Both the position numbers and the translations under genes were made by a program. Shown one piece after another: positions 24,201-37,800 of a DNA stretch of 64,000 bases. Origin of the DNA: Drosophila miranda (lineage: Eukaryota; Arthropoda; Insecta; Diptera; Drosophilidae); contig NC_046675.1 in assembly GCF_003369915.1 (NCBI RefSeq), positions 5,084,001 through 5,148,000 on the forward strand, given 5' to 3'. Under the pieces are notes generated by a model that saw only the letters and a list, made by a program, of their open reading frames with translations, was not told the DNA's origin and did no database searches. Every line of letters begins with the position of its first letter. Within the stretch, counting starts at the first letter, position 1.

Positions 24201-27200
24201 TACGCGTGTGATACTTTTTTGTATATATTTTATATACATAAATTCAAAATGTAATGTCGAAATTCCTCCATTGGAATGGAATCCCCTCCTTCGGTTGTTG
24301 GCTGAGAGAGACCTAATGTCCGTGCGGATTTCATAATTCAATTAATGTTTCTTCTTTTTTGGCCTAAACAACGTGTTAATTTATGTTCTATTTCTAATGT
24401 TTAAAAAGAGCTTGTCTGCTTTCATTCAACTTCGATATGTCTTGAGAGGAGAGGTGCCATAAATAGCATTTGGGGTTTTTCTTGGGCACGGTGTGGCGTG
24501 CGTCGGATCACGTAGATAATGAAGTTGCTGCTGTCAGAATTGGACGGCCGCAAAGTCCCTCCCTTAACAAAGTAGGGGAAAATGTGGACAAAATTAATTT
24601 TACAGCCGGCTAATTGTGCATATCTGTTAAACATAAATTTTGTGCGAAAACAACAGACAACTCAATTAATCTTTGTGTTCGACCACAGAAAATGTATTTC
24701 ATTTTGGGCAATATGCCCGAAAGTGTCGGCTCGACTCTGTCCGACTCTTTCAATCCAATCCCCAATGATGTGCATTGTTGTTGGGCCCTGTCAGGTCCCA
24801 TGATTCTGGCTATGTATTTATGAGGTTTCATTTCTCAACCTGTCAACATGAGCGACACGTGAATGGACTCGACACTCTACATACTTACAGTCCCCCGTTG
24901 CCCGTTGCCCGCTCCCCGTTTCCCATTCCCCTCCCACGCTGAAAGATACAATTTTTTAAGCAAGTGCAAAGTATATGCTGCAGGTGGGGTTAGGAAAATT
25001 GTTGTTAAATTAGCAATTATTCAAAGATTAATTAATACTTTTTGGCAAAATATGTGGTGCTCAAGCGAGTGGTTCTACGAGTATTCAGTATTTTTGTCTG
25101 GAACTGTTTTGTTTTTGGCTTTTTTCTCGTGTTAAGTGCGTTCAATAGTCAATTACAAAATACAATTACACAGTCAATCAATCAGTCACACACAAACAAC
25201 TTACATAGACTAAGGGCTGGCTGGCTGACAAACAAAAGAAGCATTAAACAATTGAATTGAATAATTTGTTCATTAAATGCATAATATGTAAAACAAAGCG
25301 CAATTTGCAATTTAGCATAGCAGAAATAATTTTGAGAACGAAATAATTTTCATGCAATTAATTTTAGAATTTCTTTGCGAAGAGATTTCTTTTTTTTTTG
25401 TTTTGAAATTTTGTATTCTACTATTTTCTTTTAGGTTTTTTTTTGTTTGTTTTTTTTTTTTATTTGTTGTTGTCATGTTTTACAATGTTGCACTTAAATT
25501 GTACTCTTTGTTTTCCTCTCTTTGCCTGGGCTTGAGCTCTCTTAATCGTATGTAAAAATTGTTTGCGTGTTTTTCTTTTCTTTTCTTTCTGTTTGAAGGA
25601 ATTTTTAACAAATATATATCCAAACAATTTGCTTGGGGGTGTGGTGTGGGGCGGGGGATGCACGAACACACAAACAAAAAACAATGACTAGGACATTATG
25701 TATACATTGATGACGTATTGTATCTATAGATCTACGAGTATATGTGACTAGAGAAACGATTCGACGATATATAGATAAACTTTATAATAATTGCTAATTT
25801 TCAACAGTTCCCAGCTCTGACTAGATCTGGCTCTGGCTTTGACTGTGTCTGGGTTTAGAGTGTTTTAAATGATGTTTTGATGTTCAGGCTACCTTGATGG
25901 AGAAGCTGCCGTTGGGTATGTCTTTGCCGCCGAACTTCACATTGATGTCGTAGTCCCCGGGATCGTTCAGGGCGTACAGTATATCGAAGAAGCCGTCCTT
26001 CTCGACCACATCAATGCCCACGATTTCGCTAAATCGTAATAATCCAATCGAATGTTTTAAGTACTTAGGCTCGTAGAGGGGGGGTGGGGGATTCTGCTTA
26101 CCTGCCCTCCTTGTTGGTGATCTTACAGGTGACGGCCCCATTGCCGGCCTCCCGTGCATCCACCTTCAGGTGCGACTGACTGCCCGAGGGCTGTATCTTG
26201 GGCGCCTGCTCCACCAGCTTGCACTTCTTGGCCTCGCCGGTGGGGAATGCTTCGAGTTTGAAGGGCGAGCCCTCGATCTCCTTGTCGCCGTACTTGATGC
26301 TGCACTGATAGGTGCCGCATTCGTCGGGCACAAACGACACCACATAGGTGCCAGTGGCCACCTCCTCCAGGCGTGGCTGCATGGGCTTGCCCTTGGGATT
26401 CTTGATGGCCACATTGATGTCCGCCTGGCCGGCCTGCTTTGTGTCGATCTCGAATTCGGCCGGCAGCGAGGCAGGTGTCTTCTTCCTCTCATTGACACCC
26501 TTCACCTTGACCTTTGTGGCCTCAGATTTGGGGAAGACGGTCATCACAAATGGACTGAATGGAGATGAAAGATTGAGATGGGGATGGGGTACGAGGCAGG
26601 GATCATGATGGACTCACCTGCATGGCACCTCCACCTCGGAGAACTTCACCTGGCACGTGAGCACAGAGCCCGCCTTTGGCGGGACATAGTGGACCGCGTA
26701 AATGCAATTGCCCTTGTCCTCGACGCGCAGATTATCCACGGGTATGCCCTCGGAGTTGGTCAGCTTGACGGCGATGCGGCCAGGACCAGCCTCGCCCACA
26801 TCCACATTGAAGAAGGTCGGCACACTCTCGCGCACCTGGCCGTGCTCGATGCCCGGCCCGTACACCTTCACCTTGCTGGGATCGACGGTCTCCTCGACGA
26901 GCACGCGGAACGGCGAGCCGGGTATGTGCTTGTCCGCAAACCGAATGGTGATGTCGTACTCTCCCGGATCTGTGGCCAAATAGTCCACATCGCAGCTGCC
27001 GTCGCGATTGTCCGTGCAGGTCATCTTCGCCTCGGAGGGCCCCTCAATGGCCAGCGACAGGCCACCGTTGCCGGCGCCCTTGGTCTCCACGGTGAACTTG
27101 TTCTTCTGGTTGGTCAGACCCTTCTCCAAACCCGGGCCGTAGGCCTTGCAGCGCGCCGGATCACAGCCGCTCTTCACATTCACCACGAAGGGGGAGCCCG

Positions 27201-30200
27201 GCACTGGTATGTTGTCGTACATCAGCTCAATGGTGTGGCGACCAGCCTCGAAGGGCGTGTACATGATGCGGAAGATGTCGTCGGTGGGTCCCTGGACGAT
27301 CTTGCTGGGCAGCACATGGCCCATGGGATCGAAAATGGCGCAGGACAGCTTTCCCGAGTCAATGTTGCTGCCCACCTTGCTCATGTCCACCATAAAGTCT
27401 GTGGCGGCATTCATGATGACACCTGATCGGAATACAGAATTAAGGATTAGCGAGGGGCAGCAGTGGGAGGCATTGGTATCCAACATCAAGGCACAACATC
27501 AACAAGATTACGATGCAATTAGTGTATCAAATGCGTTTAGTTATTACAAAAAGAAGAGAAAACAAACAATCAATAAGGACAACAGTAATGCAAAACGGGC
27601 GGAGGCGAGGCTTGGCGATTGCTGGGTAGTAGAGGCTTTAGATTGGAGGATTAGATTGGCGGCGGCAACACTCGGAACTGCAACTGGAACTCCTCTTCAT
27701 AGCCTACCATGCGGCTGGATGCCGATGCCGCTCACGCGTGTATTCTTCAGATTCGGCACGGGCACAATCATCGGCTGGAATGGCGATCCATTGATGTGCC
27801 GATCATTGAACGTTATGTTGACGGTATAGTCCCCGGATTCGGTGGGCAGGTAGGCCACATTGCAGGTGCCGTCTCCATTGTCACGGCAGTTTATGGCCGC
27901 CTCGCAGGGCCCCTCAACGGTCACGCCCAGACCTCCTTGGCCGGCACCGCGCGTATCGATCATGAACTCCGCCGGCTGACCCACAATGCCGCGCTCTAGA
28001 CCCGGGCCAAATGCCTGCACTTTGTTGGAATCGCTGCCCGTGAGGCACTGCAGCCGGAATGGACGCGGCGTAATGGGTGTGCCGCCAAAGCAAATGCTCA
28101 ACAGATACTCCCCCAGCTGGGTGGGTGTAAAGTTTACCAGAAATCCCTCGGCTGTGGGTATTATGTGGGCCTTGACACGATTCCCCGAGGGGCTGGTGAT
28201 GGTCACCGCCAGATCCGCCTTGGGCAGCCCATGGGTGATGATGCGGAACTGCTGCAAACTGTTCAGGGGCGCGGCTTTTGTGGGGGACGAATGAAATGAC
28301 TTGGACTTAGACCATGAGGCACTCACGATGGACACTTGTATATAGAAAAGAGGCACAGAGGGAATAGGGATGGCTACTTACTGGGCTCGAGTCCGTCCAC
28401 CTTGATCTTGGACACATCCACTGTCTGTTCCACGACCACCTTCTGGCCGAGTGGCACGCGCTGGCCCCCGTATGTCATGGTCGTGGTATACGCTCCCTTG
28501 GCTGGCGGCATAACCTCTACTGAGTAGGTGCTGTCATCGTTATCGATGATCCTGCAGGGCACCTCGATCTTGGTCTCCTCGTGGATGATCTTCACCTTCA
28601 GCTCGGCCTCGCCCGCCTCCCGGGCATCCACATTAAAGTGGGTGGGGACATTGGGACGCACTCCTGGCTGCAGCCAGGGACCAAACGCCTGCACCTTGGC
28701 AGCATCCACAGGGACGCCCACGTACACACGATGAGGGGAGTTGGGTGTGGAAACGCCTCCATAGTTGACTGAAAACCCAAAAGGAATTTCATCAATAAGG
28801 AAGCAGAGAGAGCGAGATGTAGAGCAGGGACCCACCTTCCACGGTGTGTGGCACCCCAGAGATGGGCGTGTAGGTCGCCTTCTTGCTGCCATCGGGATTG
28901 CTGGCCAACTGCACGGGCAATTTTGTGCCGTAGACATCCTGCACGACAACGTCCAAGGGAGCATTGCCCGCCTGGCTCGTGTCCACATCGAAGCTGGTCG
29001 GCTGGCTGATGGTCACGCCATTCTTCTCGAGGCCCGGCCCCGAGGCCTTCACCAGCTCCGGATGGAAGTCGGTGCGTGGCAGGATCTGGGCAATGAACGG
29101 CGACTTGGGTATGTCCTCGTTGTCGCACAGGATGTGGACGGCATACTCGCCCACGGCAGTCGGGTGATACTTGACGAGTGCGGAGCCGTCGCCATTGTCG
29201 TGGCACTCGATCTCCGCCTGCGAGGGGCCGGCCACAGTGAATCCGAGGGCGCCCGTCTCGCCATTGGTCTCCACCACGAAGGCGGCCGGATAGCCAATGA
29301 CGCCACTGCTCAGTCCCGGCCCATAAGCCACAATTGAGGACTCCTTCTTGGGCCCGACCTTCACCTCGAACGGGGACTTGGGCACTTCCTGCCCGGCAAA
29401 GGTCACCATGATCACGTACCGCCCCTCCTTGGTGGGGTAATAGTGGCAGTCGTAGGTGTTGCCATCGACCTTTGATTGCATGACGTTCTGGTTCATGCCT
29501 CCGGGCCCAATGACGCGCACCTCGGGCACACCCTCGCCGGCTCCCTCGGTGTGGATCTTGAAGTCGGCATCGTCCCCAACACGCACGCCCGTGGCCTGGA
29601 GGCCGCGTCCGGAGGCGCGCACCTTGCGGGCATCCGACAGCGGCGCCACCTTCACGGGGAACGGACTGTTCGGGATAGCAGTGCCCGCATAGAACACATT
29701 GATGGAGTGCAGGCCCTGCAGGGCCGTCACGTATTCGCAGCGCCAAGTATCGTTCTCCAACTGGCGCACCTTGGCCGCCACCGAGGTCTTGTGGTTGGCC
29801 GGATCGATGATGATCACCTCGGGCACGCCGCGACCCGCGTCCTTGGCGAGGATGTCGAAGAATGTGGGCTTCTTGATGGTCACTCCCGTGGGCTGGATAC
29901 CGGGGCCAGTTACCTTCACCTTTGAGGCATCGCCGGCATGTCCCTCCACCTTCACGGGGAACGGAGACTTGGGTATGTCGCGGCCAGAGAACTGAACGGT
30001 CACCTTGTGCGGCCCCTCGGCCTTGGGTATGTACGAGACCGTGTATGTGAGATTCTTGTCATTGTTGAAGCGCACATCGGCCTTTTCGATCTCTCCGTTG
30101 GGTCCCTCGATGTCCACATCGACAGCACCTGTGGAAATACAATATGAGAGTAAGTGGAGGGATCTTTGGTATCCACATTCACGAGATTCCTTACCCTTGC

Positions 30201-31761
30201 CAGCGGAGAAGGTTTCCACTGTGAAATTGGCTGGGGCACCAACCACAGGACCGATTGGCTCAATTCCAGGACCATAGGCACGCACTCTGTGAAAAGGAGA
30301 AGCGGATAAGATTCATTTAGAGGACAGGACAGCAAAACGTTAAGCTTTATGCAGCCAATTATGATACAAAGAGGATAAAACATTTAATTCTCGCAGACAG
30401 CTAAGAGCAGAGTTTTTTCATGCGGCGACTCTAATTAGCTTCATTATCACAATGGCAATCACACTGCTATTTACAACAAGCTGGATCCATAAATAATACA
30501 AAAACTAACCATTTTTAGCAACAATAGCAGCAAGATAGCGCAAAAAAACTATTAAATTAAAGGTTTAAAATTTTTGGAACCTCGATAGACTGCAGTGGCG
30601 TCGTCACGGATCACAGCGGTCATTTGTGGTACTAAGAATATCGAATGTAGAATGTACATTTTCTACACCATGACATGTATGTAAAAAAAATTAATATGAA
30701 GATGTCGTGTAATAAATATATTTACATGTAGGCTACACGATTTCGATTGATTTTCAAATGCTCCGATAATTTCGATCGATAGAAGAGAAATTTGAATGTT
30801 CAAATATAAAATGCTAGGAAAAAACGTAATATAAATCTGGTATCACATGATTATTAAGCAATTAAAGAAAATAAAGTTTATAGCTTAATTTGTACCATAT
30901 TAACAGATCTTTAACATATGTAGATATACCCACGGCTGCTACACAAAAATCAGAATGCACAGATACCTGCTTTCCCCCATACGGTCTCAATTTGATAAAA
31001 AATTGTCAATTTAAACCAAAAAAGCCGGCAAAAACACCAGTTTTTGACGAAAAATCGCCTGATGTGGCAACCGTGGATATAACCTACTAGAATTCGTTGC
31101 AATTGAAGCAAATCAAGAACATGTGATGGACGTTTCAGGCGGTTTCAGTTAACAGAGCAGCAAATCCAATCTGAAATTATATCCGCTTTGGCCAAGAAAT
31201 ATGCGTTTAGTGAGCGCTAATTGAAGCCAACAATAGCCGCCAGCGAGAGCGAGCGCGAGCGCGAGCAAGAACAAGAGCAAACAGGAAAGCAGCAGTCAGC
31301 AGTCAGCGGTTAGCAGGCAGCCTGCCTGTCAGCCAGCGTTGAAGTATCCATTAGATACGCATCGCTCAAGGCTAGAGCTCAGAGCCGGCAACGGCAACAG
31401 AAGTAACCGAAAATAAGACAAACTGCCAGCCGAACATTTAAATCAAAATCAAAAACAGAAATCAAAAGCAAAAATTAAAAAAAAAATTAAATACAGAAAA
31501 AAAGGAAGCCGGCGAATGAAAAACCAAAAACGGAACGAGAAAGAACGTTGGGGCCAAAAGAAGAAGGCCGAAACGGAACGAGAAGAGAGGTGGAGAGGGC
31601 ATGCCGAAAACTTACCGCGGCGGAGGAATGCTGAGTTTTGCATTTTTTGAGGCATTTTAATAAAAATACAAGGTACGAGTAGTAGATATATACACAGATA
31701 TATATAGGGAAGGGAGAACAAGAACAATATCCAAAAAATACATTAAAAGGTTGCCCAAAAA

Positions 31762-31809
<48 letters not shown>

Positions 31810-34800
31810 AGTGTTTGAAAATCGAGATTAGATTAGAATCGGAATAAATGCATAAGCCGAAGGGAAATACAACTTCAAATTGAAATACAATTGAGACAGA
31901 GAGAGAGGGAGAGAGAGTATTACAACAAGAGACAGATATATATATTCAATTAGAGACATGCGCCACTCACCTGTTGGGGTTCGTTTTGGGCCTTAGTGGT
32001 GCTCCCGTCTTCAGCTTGGAGTTGGGATACTGCGACAAGTACGTCATCATGGACTGCTCATCCACATTGGGATTGACCAGCTCCTCGGGCTTGATCAGCT
32101 GACGGACATTCAACCAATCGTCGGCCAAGCCCATGGCCTCCGATGCATTCTGGACAGCATCCTTCGAGTCCCACATCTCCCAGTCGGGGCACAGACCCGG
32201 GGCACAGGCATCAACCAAAGCGCCCACCGCCTTGCCAGTGGTCCAGTCATTGGTGAAGTTATTAATGGGCAAATCGGGTATCTTGGCATGTATCCAGTTC
32301 AGTAGGCTGCAACACACAGAACGACAAGAGTGAGATTAAGTGGCGACAGAGTTACTGGATGATCTCCACTTACCGCTGCTTGGGCGTCGGTCCGGAGCCG
32401 TTCAGCTGCTTCTCATCCTCGCCATCCCACATGGGCATCGATATCGAGTAGTGGAGAATGAGCGTCCATATCAGGCCCAGTATCAGTTTCAGCTTGCAGT
32501 CCACAATGTCCGAGGAGTCTGGAAAACAATGTGCAATGGAGTGGTTTGGAGTGGTTAAATCGGATTGAATGGCGGATAAACGGGAAGAACGGGACGAACG
32601 GCCACCGTTAACAGTGCTCAAAAGCCGTCGTAAGCCTAATGTATCTATTAATTGCCTTAACAACCGCCGTGGCTGCCACTGCAATTGCTGCTGGCATCTG
32701 TCAATGCCAACACTTTGCTGCCTGCCGTTCTGGTTGTTGGTTTCTGCTTGCTGCTTGCTGCAAACCTGTTGCCATTCGACAAGCTGCCAATTATGTACAA
32801 AGATGTCCGCTAACTGTTACAGCCACTTTACCACTGCCTCCACCTCCTGCTCCTCCTCTTTTGCCGGTCAAGTTCAGGGCTGTTTATGCACGCCACACGC
32901 AAATTGTCTGGCCGGTTTCTGTCTGGCCAAGTTTAAGGTCAGACACTCTTTGTCCAAAAAGCATCGCAGCTCTGACTTCTTTTGTCATGCTAAACAATTC
33001 AAAATAGTCGAACGGAACGGAACGGGCCTTTTCGTATGGGTTTATTGAACCGCCGCCCAACTTAAGAATGGACTCTTTCTTTATAGCCGTAACACCGCAA
33101 AGTGAAAGGCCTCGCATCCCCAAGCATCAATCGGCCTAATTGCCTATCATAGTCCACACTCTCGGACCCTCCTTGGACCCTCACTCGCGAATGCATTTGC
33201 CACGCACTGAACCATGGCATCGAATCGAATCGAATGGAATGCCATGTCCAACACACGGGGAAAGTTGCCGCGGGCCACAGAAAACACTGTTCGCAGTCGC
33301 TGGTAACAGAAGTGACGACAAATCCAAGTACTTTAATGACTTACCACTAGATTTGGAACACTGTTTGCCCTATGTTTGCCTCCAAGTAGAGCTTTTCTGT
33401 AGAACACAAGAAGAGAATGCCCGAGAATGCAAAAACAAAATACATCCCAGGTCGCACTAGTAGACTGTTGAGGCCGAGACTGTGGCTCAGGACCGAGAAT
33501 GCAAAAACAAAATACAAAGTATGCGTGACGGTGCTCACTTCACGGACCAATTCGAATCTCGTTAACTGCTTTTCACCCCAAAAAGCCCTGTCTGACGCTG
33601 GTCTAATGTATAGCCATGGCTCTTCCTATCAAACCAATATAATCTTTATTGTATAATGATGACAGCTCCAATTTCCCCATGAATTATTGCTTACACTCTT
33701 ACTTGTAGGGTATCATCTAGCCAAAACTGAATTATATGTGTACCATTTCTTAGAGAGCTTTTCGAGTACCAGAATATTTTTATCTTCTTTTATCTTTCGG
33801 GGTTTTTTTTGGTGCCGTTAAACGATTGCTGATACACTCGCCTGCGCCCCTCTACCACCCTCTCCACCAAAAGCAATAACAGCTTTTTTTTTTAGCTAAA
33901 TTTGCAACTTGTCTTTGTTCAGTTTGTGTTTGTGGCTGGACATAGGAAACCGGCTGGATTGGTTGCTCGAACGGTGGCTGGCCTGGCCCCTAAAAGCCAT
34001 CAAATTGTCAGACATGGTCATGAGTACATTTGACCAGGTTTTAAATACGCTTTTACGCACGAACAAATGACAAATTAGCTGAATGCCTGCCTGCCAATCT
34101 GTATGCTCAGCCTGTTGACATATTTATGAAAAATTACATCGAATGGCAAGATTCAGCATTGACCGACGGCGAGTGCAACAACTCCATTCCATGCCATTCC
34201 ATGGCATTCCATCCATATTCGAGTCTACTCCTCTGGCAGTTCCATTTGGCGAGTCGAAAGAAAGCCACAATTAAAACGGCAGATGGAAGATGGATAAATA
34301 AATAAATAGCTAGAAATGATTTGGCTAATTAGGCAGCAGTCGGTTGGCATGCCAATCTCCAAGACGCAGATGGGGACTCAAACTCTGGATGTGGCTCTCT
34401 GTGCTACCCAAACTGGTTGTCAACCCCAAAGTTTGCTTTTGGCACGACGGCGCGAACAAGAAAATGGGCTGTAAATTATTAAGAAATATGCTAATGTTCG
34501 TGTGGCAGCAGGCAGGAGATTCCATAACTGCGATAGGGAATGCAGACAACCCATCTCCAACTCCAGCTCCAAAGAGCCATACATATGCATAAGTGTGAAG
34601 AAAACTTCTGTGTGGAATGTCTGTGCGGGTCTTCCATAATATCTCTGCATATCATCCATATATGCAGACACCGCCGCCTCCAGCATTAATCATGGGAACG
34701 AAAACAGTTCTTGGAAGCGAATTAATCTTTTTCTAGCGAAGATATGACCCGATAAGATCTCGTTTAAATGGTACCATGATATCATCTAGTGCTTATAAAG

Positions 34801-37800
34801 ATTATATTCCAGAGAGAGAAATGAGAGAATCCACAATTACAGTTGAAACGAATGGAGAAAATTATTCGGAGCATCCTCCGCCATTGGAAGCCACAATCCA
34901 TCATCATTTTGTTGTCATTGTCCCAGGCCACGGCAATCGGATATGTCCACCCCGCCCATGTCCGATGCGACCTGTTGCCACAATGTATCCAATCGGCTTC
35001 TTCTTCTCGGCCGATGCCATGCCAAATGATGACTTGACATGATTTATATGCTCGGCAGATTGCCCCAAGAATTATTATGATGTTAAGTGCTGCAGACTGC
35101 AGTGGAAAAGTATTTAACATTCAGATAAACAAGACTCCAGAGGGGCGCAGCCACTGCTGCTGCTGAGGCTGCAACTTCTCAGATTCTGGAGGCCACAGAC
35201 CCGGCTCTGCCAACCGGCTTTGGTCTGGGTCACAGCCGCCAGACACGTTCTTTGAGCGGCACGCGCATACCAGAGTCAGAGTCAGAGTCAGAGCCAGCGA
35301 TAGAGCCAGAGCCCCAACCAGAGACGGAGTGCAATGTCTGTCTAGATTTTTCCGCAACGGAAAAACCAGTTTCCACTCGCATCCAGACTGGGAAGTCTTC
35401 GTCTAACTGTTGCGTGGCTAATTAAATTAGAGTCAGGGCAACAGGCAGGGCGGCATGTGGCATGTGGCAGGCTAAGCTTCAACTGCAATCTGCTTAGAAA
35501 GTTGGAGCCTGTCTTGGCAACTCCCTCTTGACACTTTAAGCCGCTTCAAGATCCATTTTGGGGGATCTTTTCGATGTGGGTTGTGGGTTCGCTTTGTTTT
35601 CTTGCCCCACATTTGTGGCTCTCTGCGGCTGTCACTGACTCTGTAGTTTTGTCACTTGTTTTGGGGTTAATTGAGTCGGGTGTTTCTCTCTCGATCTCTC
35701 TCGGAATCTCTCTGGTTAATTTGAATAAATGACCGAGAGAAACAGAGAGAAATTGCAGCCGTAGAGGCCAGTAATCACGCTTATAATCTAATCACAAATT
35801 TATTTGCCATTCCATCATTTCTATAGCTATTTCTATTTCCATTGAATGCATCAGAATCCAAGGGTTAGCTGCCATATCGGTGACGTGTCTCAACTCCGTT
35901 TCGATGGCGTCATGTCACGGCTTGTTGCAGAATGACTTATGATCACCGGATGAGTACGTGCTGACTGCATGCCTCTAGGTAGGGTTGGTGATCAATACAA
36001 GGCCTTCGGCATTTCTGAGCAATTCACCAACAATTCAACGGAAATTCAGGCTGATATTCGGGGGCTCTATGATTCACCTCCAAAGCGTGAGAGCTTGGCT
36101 TTAGGCAAATACGGTTATGTGGTCTACAGATACGCTAAATTATCAAAACATGTTGAGCAAAACGGAAGCTTGTTTACTACCGAATTTCTGCTTAATTTAT
36201 CAACATTTTTTGTTTGCCTTTTTTCAAGAATTTTCTAGATAAGAAGTCGAGTGGGGGTTTGTTCTCTCCACACAAATATTTCTTAATTAGTTTTCAAATT
36301 TATTTGAACAAATAATTAACAAGCAATCGAAATTTGGGTCAAACGGGTAATGGGTGGCATCCATTAAATAAAATTGTAGACATATTTACTGATTGACTCA
36401 TCCCCCGACCCCCTTGGAAAATCTCTAATATTGGATCATGTTTGGTGTTGAAAATGATGGCGTCATCAATAACAATCAATTGCCTGTGACAAATTGAGAC
36501 GCGACAAACTTTGAAGTTTTTCCTCGCTGGCAACAATACAATCCAAAACTTCGTTTCAGTCCCCAGATGTGTGGGGTGTGTGGATTGTATGATGTCATGG
36601 GAAGTCCGCTCCGCTCTGAGCGACTTTATCTCTACTCCAACACCGCTCACGTACGTATCACGAGTATTACGAGGCTTGTTCTTTTCTCCCTGTTTCGTAT
36701 TTTTAATTTTTGTGTTTTTGTTTGCTTTTTTACTGCCCGAGTGCTGCTTTATTATTGTTTCTGTAGATCTTTTAGCGCAAACATTTGGCAGAAAAGATAC
36801 TCGTACGATGGAAATCTACAAACCCTCGAGCTGAAGCTGGAGCTGCGTGGAGACCACACAATTTCGCGCTAATTCAATTGACAGCACAAAAGCTCGAAAA
36901 TAAAACCAAAGAAATAAAGAAACTGGGAAGTGAATTGTGGCTTTAGATTGGGGATTTGAGAGAGATACAGTGGAGGCCCAAAAAGCAGGAATGCCACTAA
37001 AGTTTTCCTCCAAAGAGCGTTGAATTTCTCTTTCGGCAGCTTTCACTGTTCCAACGGGAAAAAACACACAGAACAGGAAGAGGTGCAGCCGTCGTCTTGT
37101 TAAATTAATTAAATATCTATTTCATTTCTTTTCGCCACAATAATCGCCAAAATAACGCATCCATTATCTGGTTTCTTTTTTTGGCAAACATTTGACTTGG
37201 TGACAAACCCCATTTATGGCTAAAATTCCTGTGCAAGCGCAAAATTTAGTTAATGACTAACCTAAATAAGGGAGTGATTCATACAACGCCTTGCGAAATT
37301 TACGAGTGCTCGAATTTCGCAAATTTAAATCCTCAATATTCGCAGCGAACGTCAAAGTTTTTCGGCAGTCTATAGATATAGAATTTGCCTTATCGAAGCG
37401 AAAGCGAAAGCCCCACCGCCATGCTGATTAGCTGTAAAAATACCTCCCATGCGATTGTGGCGGAGAGTCGCTTAAAGTCCACAGAAAGTCGCTTAAGAAA
37501 TTGTCTCTCGGGCGAACCCTCATTTCGTTTTGTTGATAAAAAAGAAAAGAAAATAAGTAAAAGAGTATGGTATGTAAACATTTCTGTAAACATTATTTAC
37601 CTAGCTGTCAATTATTGACAAACGTGTTTTTTTTTTTTTCTGAAATACATATGTGCCCCCAAGGCGCTTATCTTGTACATAAAGTAGTAGGCAGCCACTG
37701 TCTGTCTGCCTGCCTGGTAATTGAACAACAGAGTGCACGGGGAGGCGTGTTCTCGAAGATGGGACAAACAAAAAACCGAGTGGAAAAGTCTTATCAAAAG

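Larger units (their letters stand above)
30287..31970. other. cher intron 4, with a candidate internal promoter
   Basis: This 1.7-kb intron separates CH2 from the first Ig repeat. The half next to exon 5 is plain AT-rich DNA. The other half is purine-rich and contains a GA tract and a possible alternative first exon, described separately. Confidence 0.5.

Noticed and set aside
32569..33048. 159-codon Cys-rich plus-strand ORF in a cher intron
   Set aside because: No signal peptide, ordered Cys pattern or promoter. Composition follows low-complexity TGC/CTG-rich DNA.
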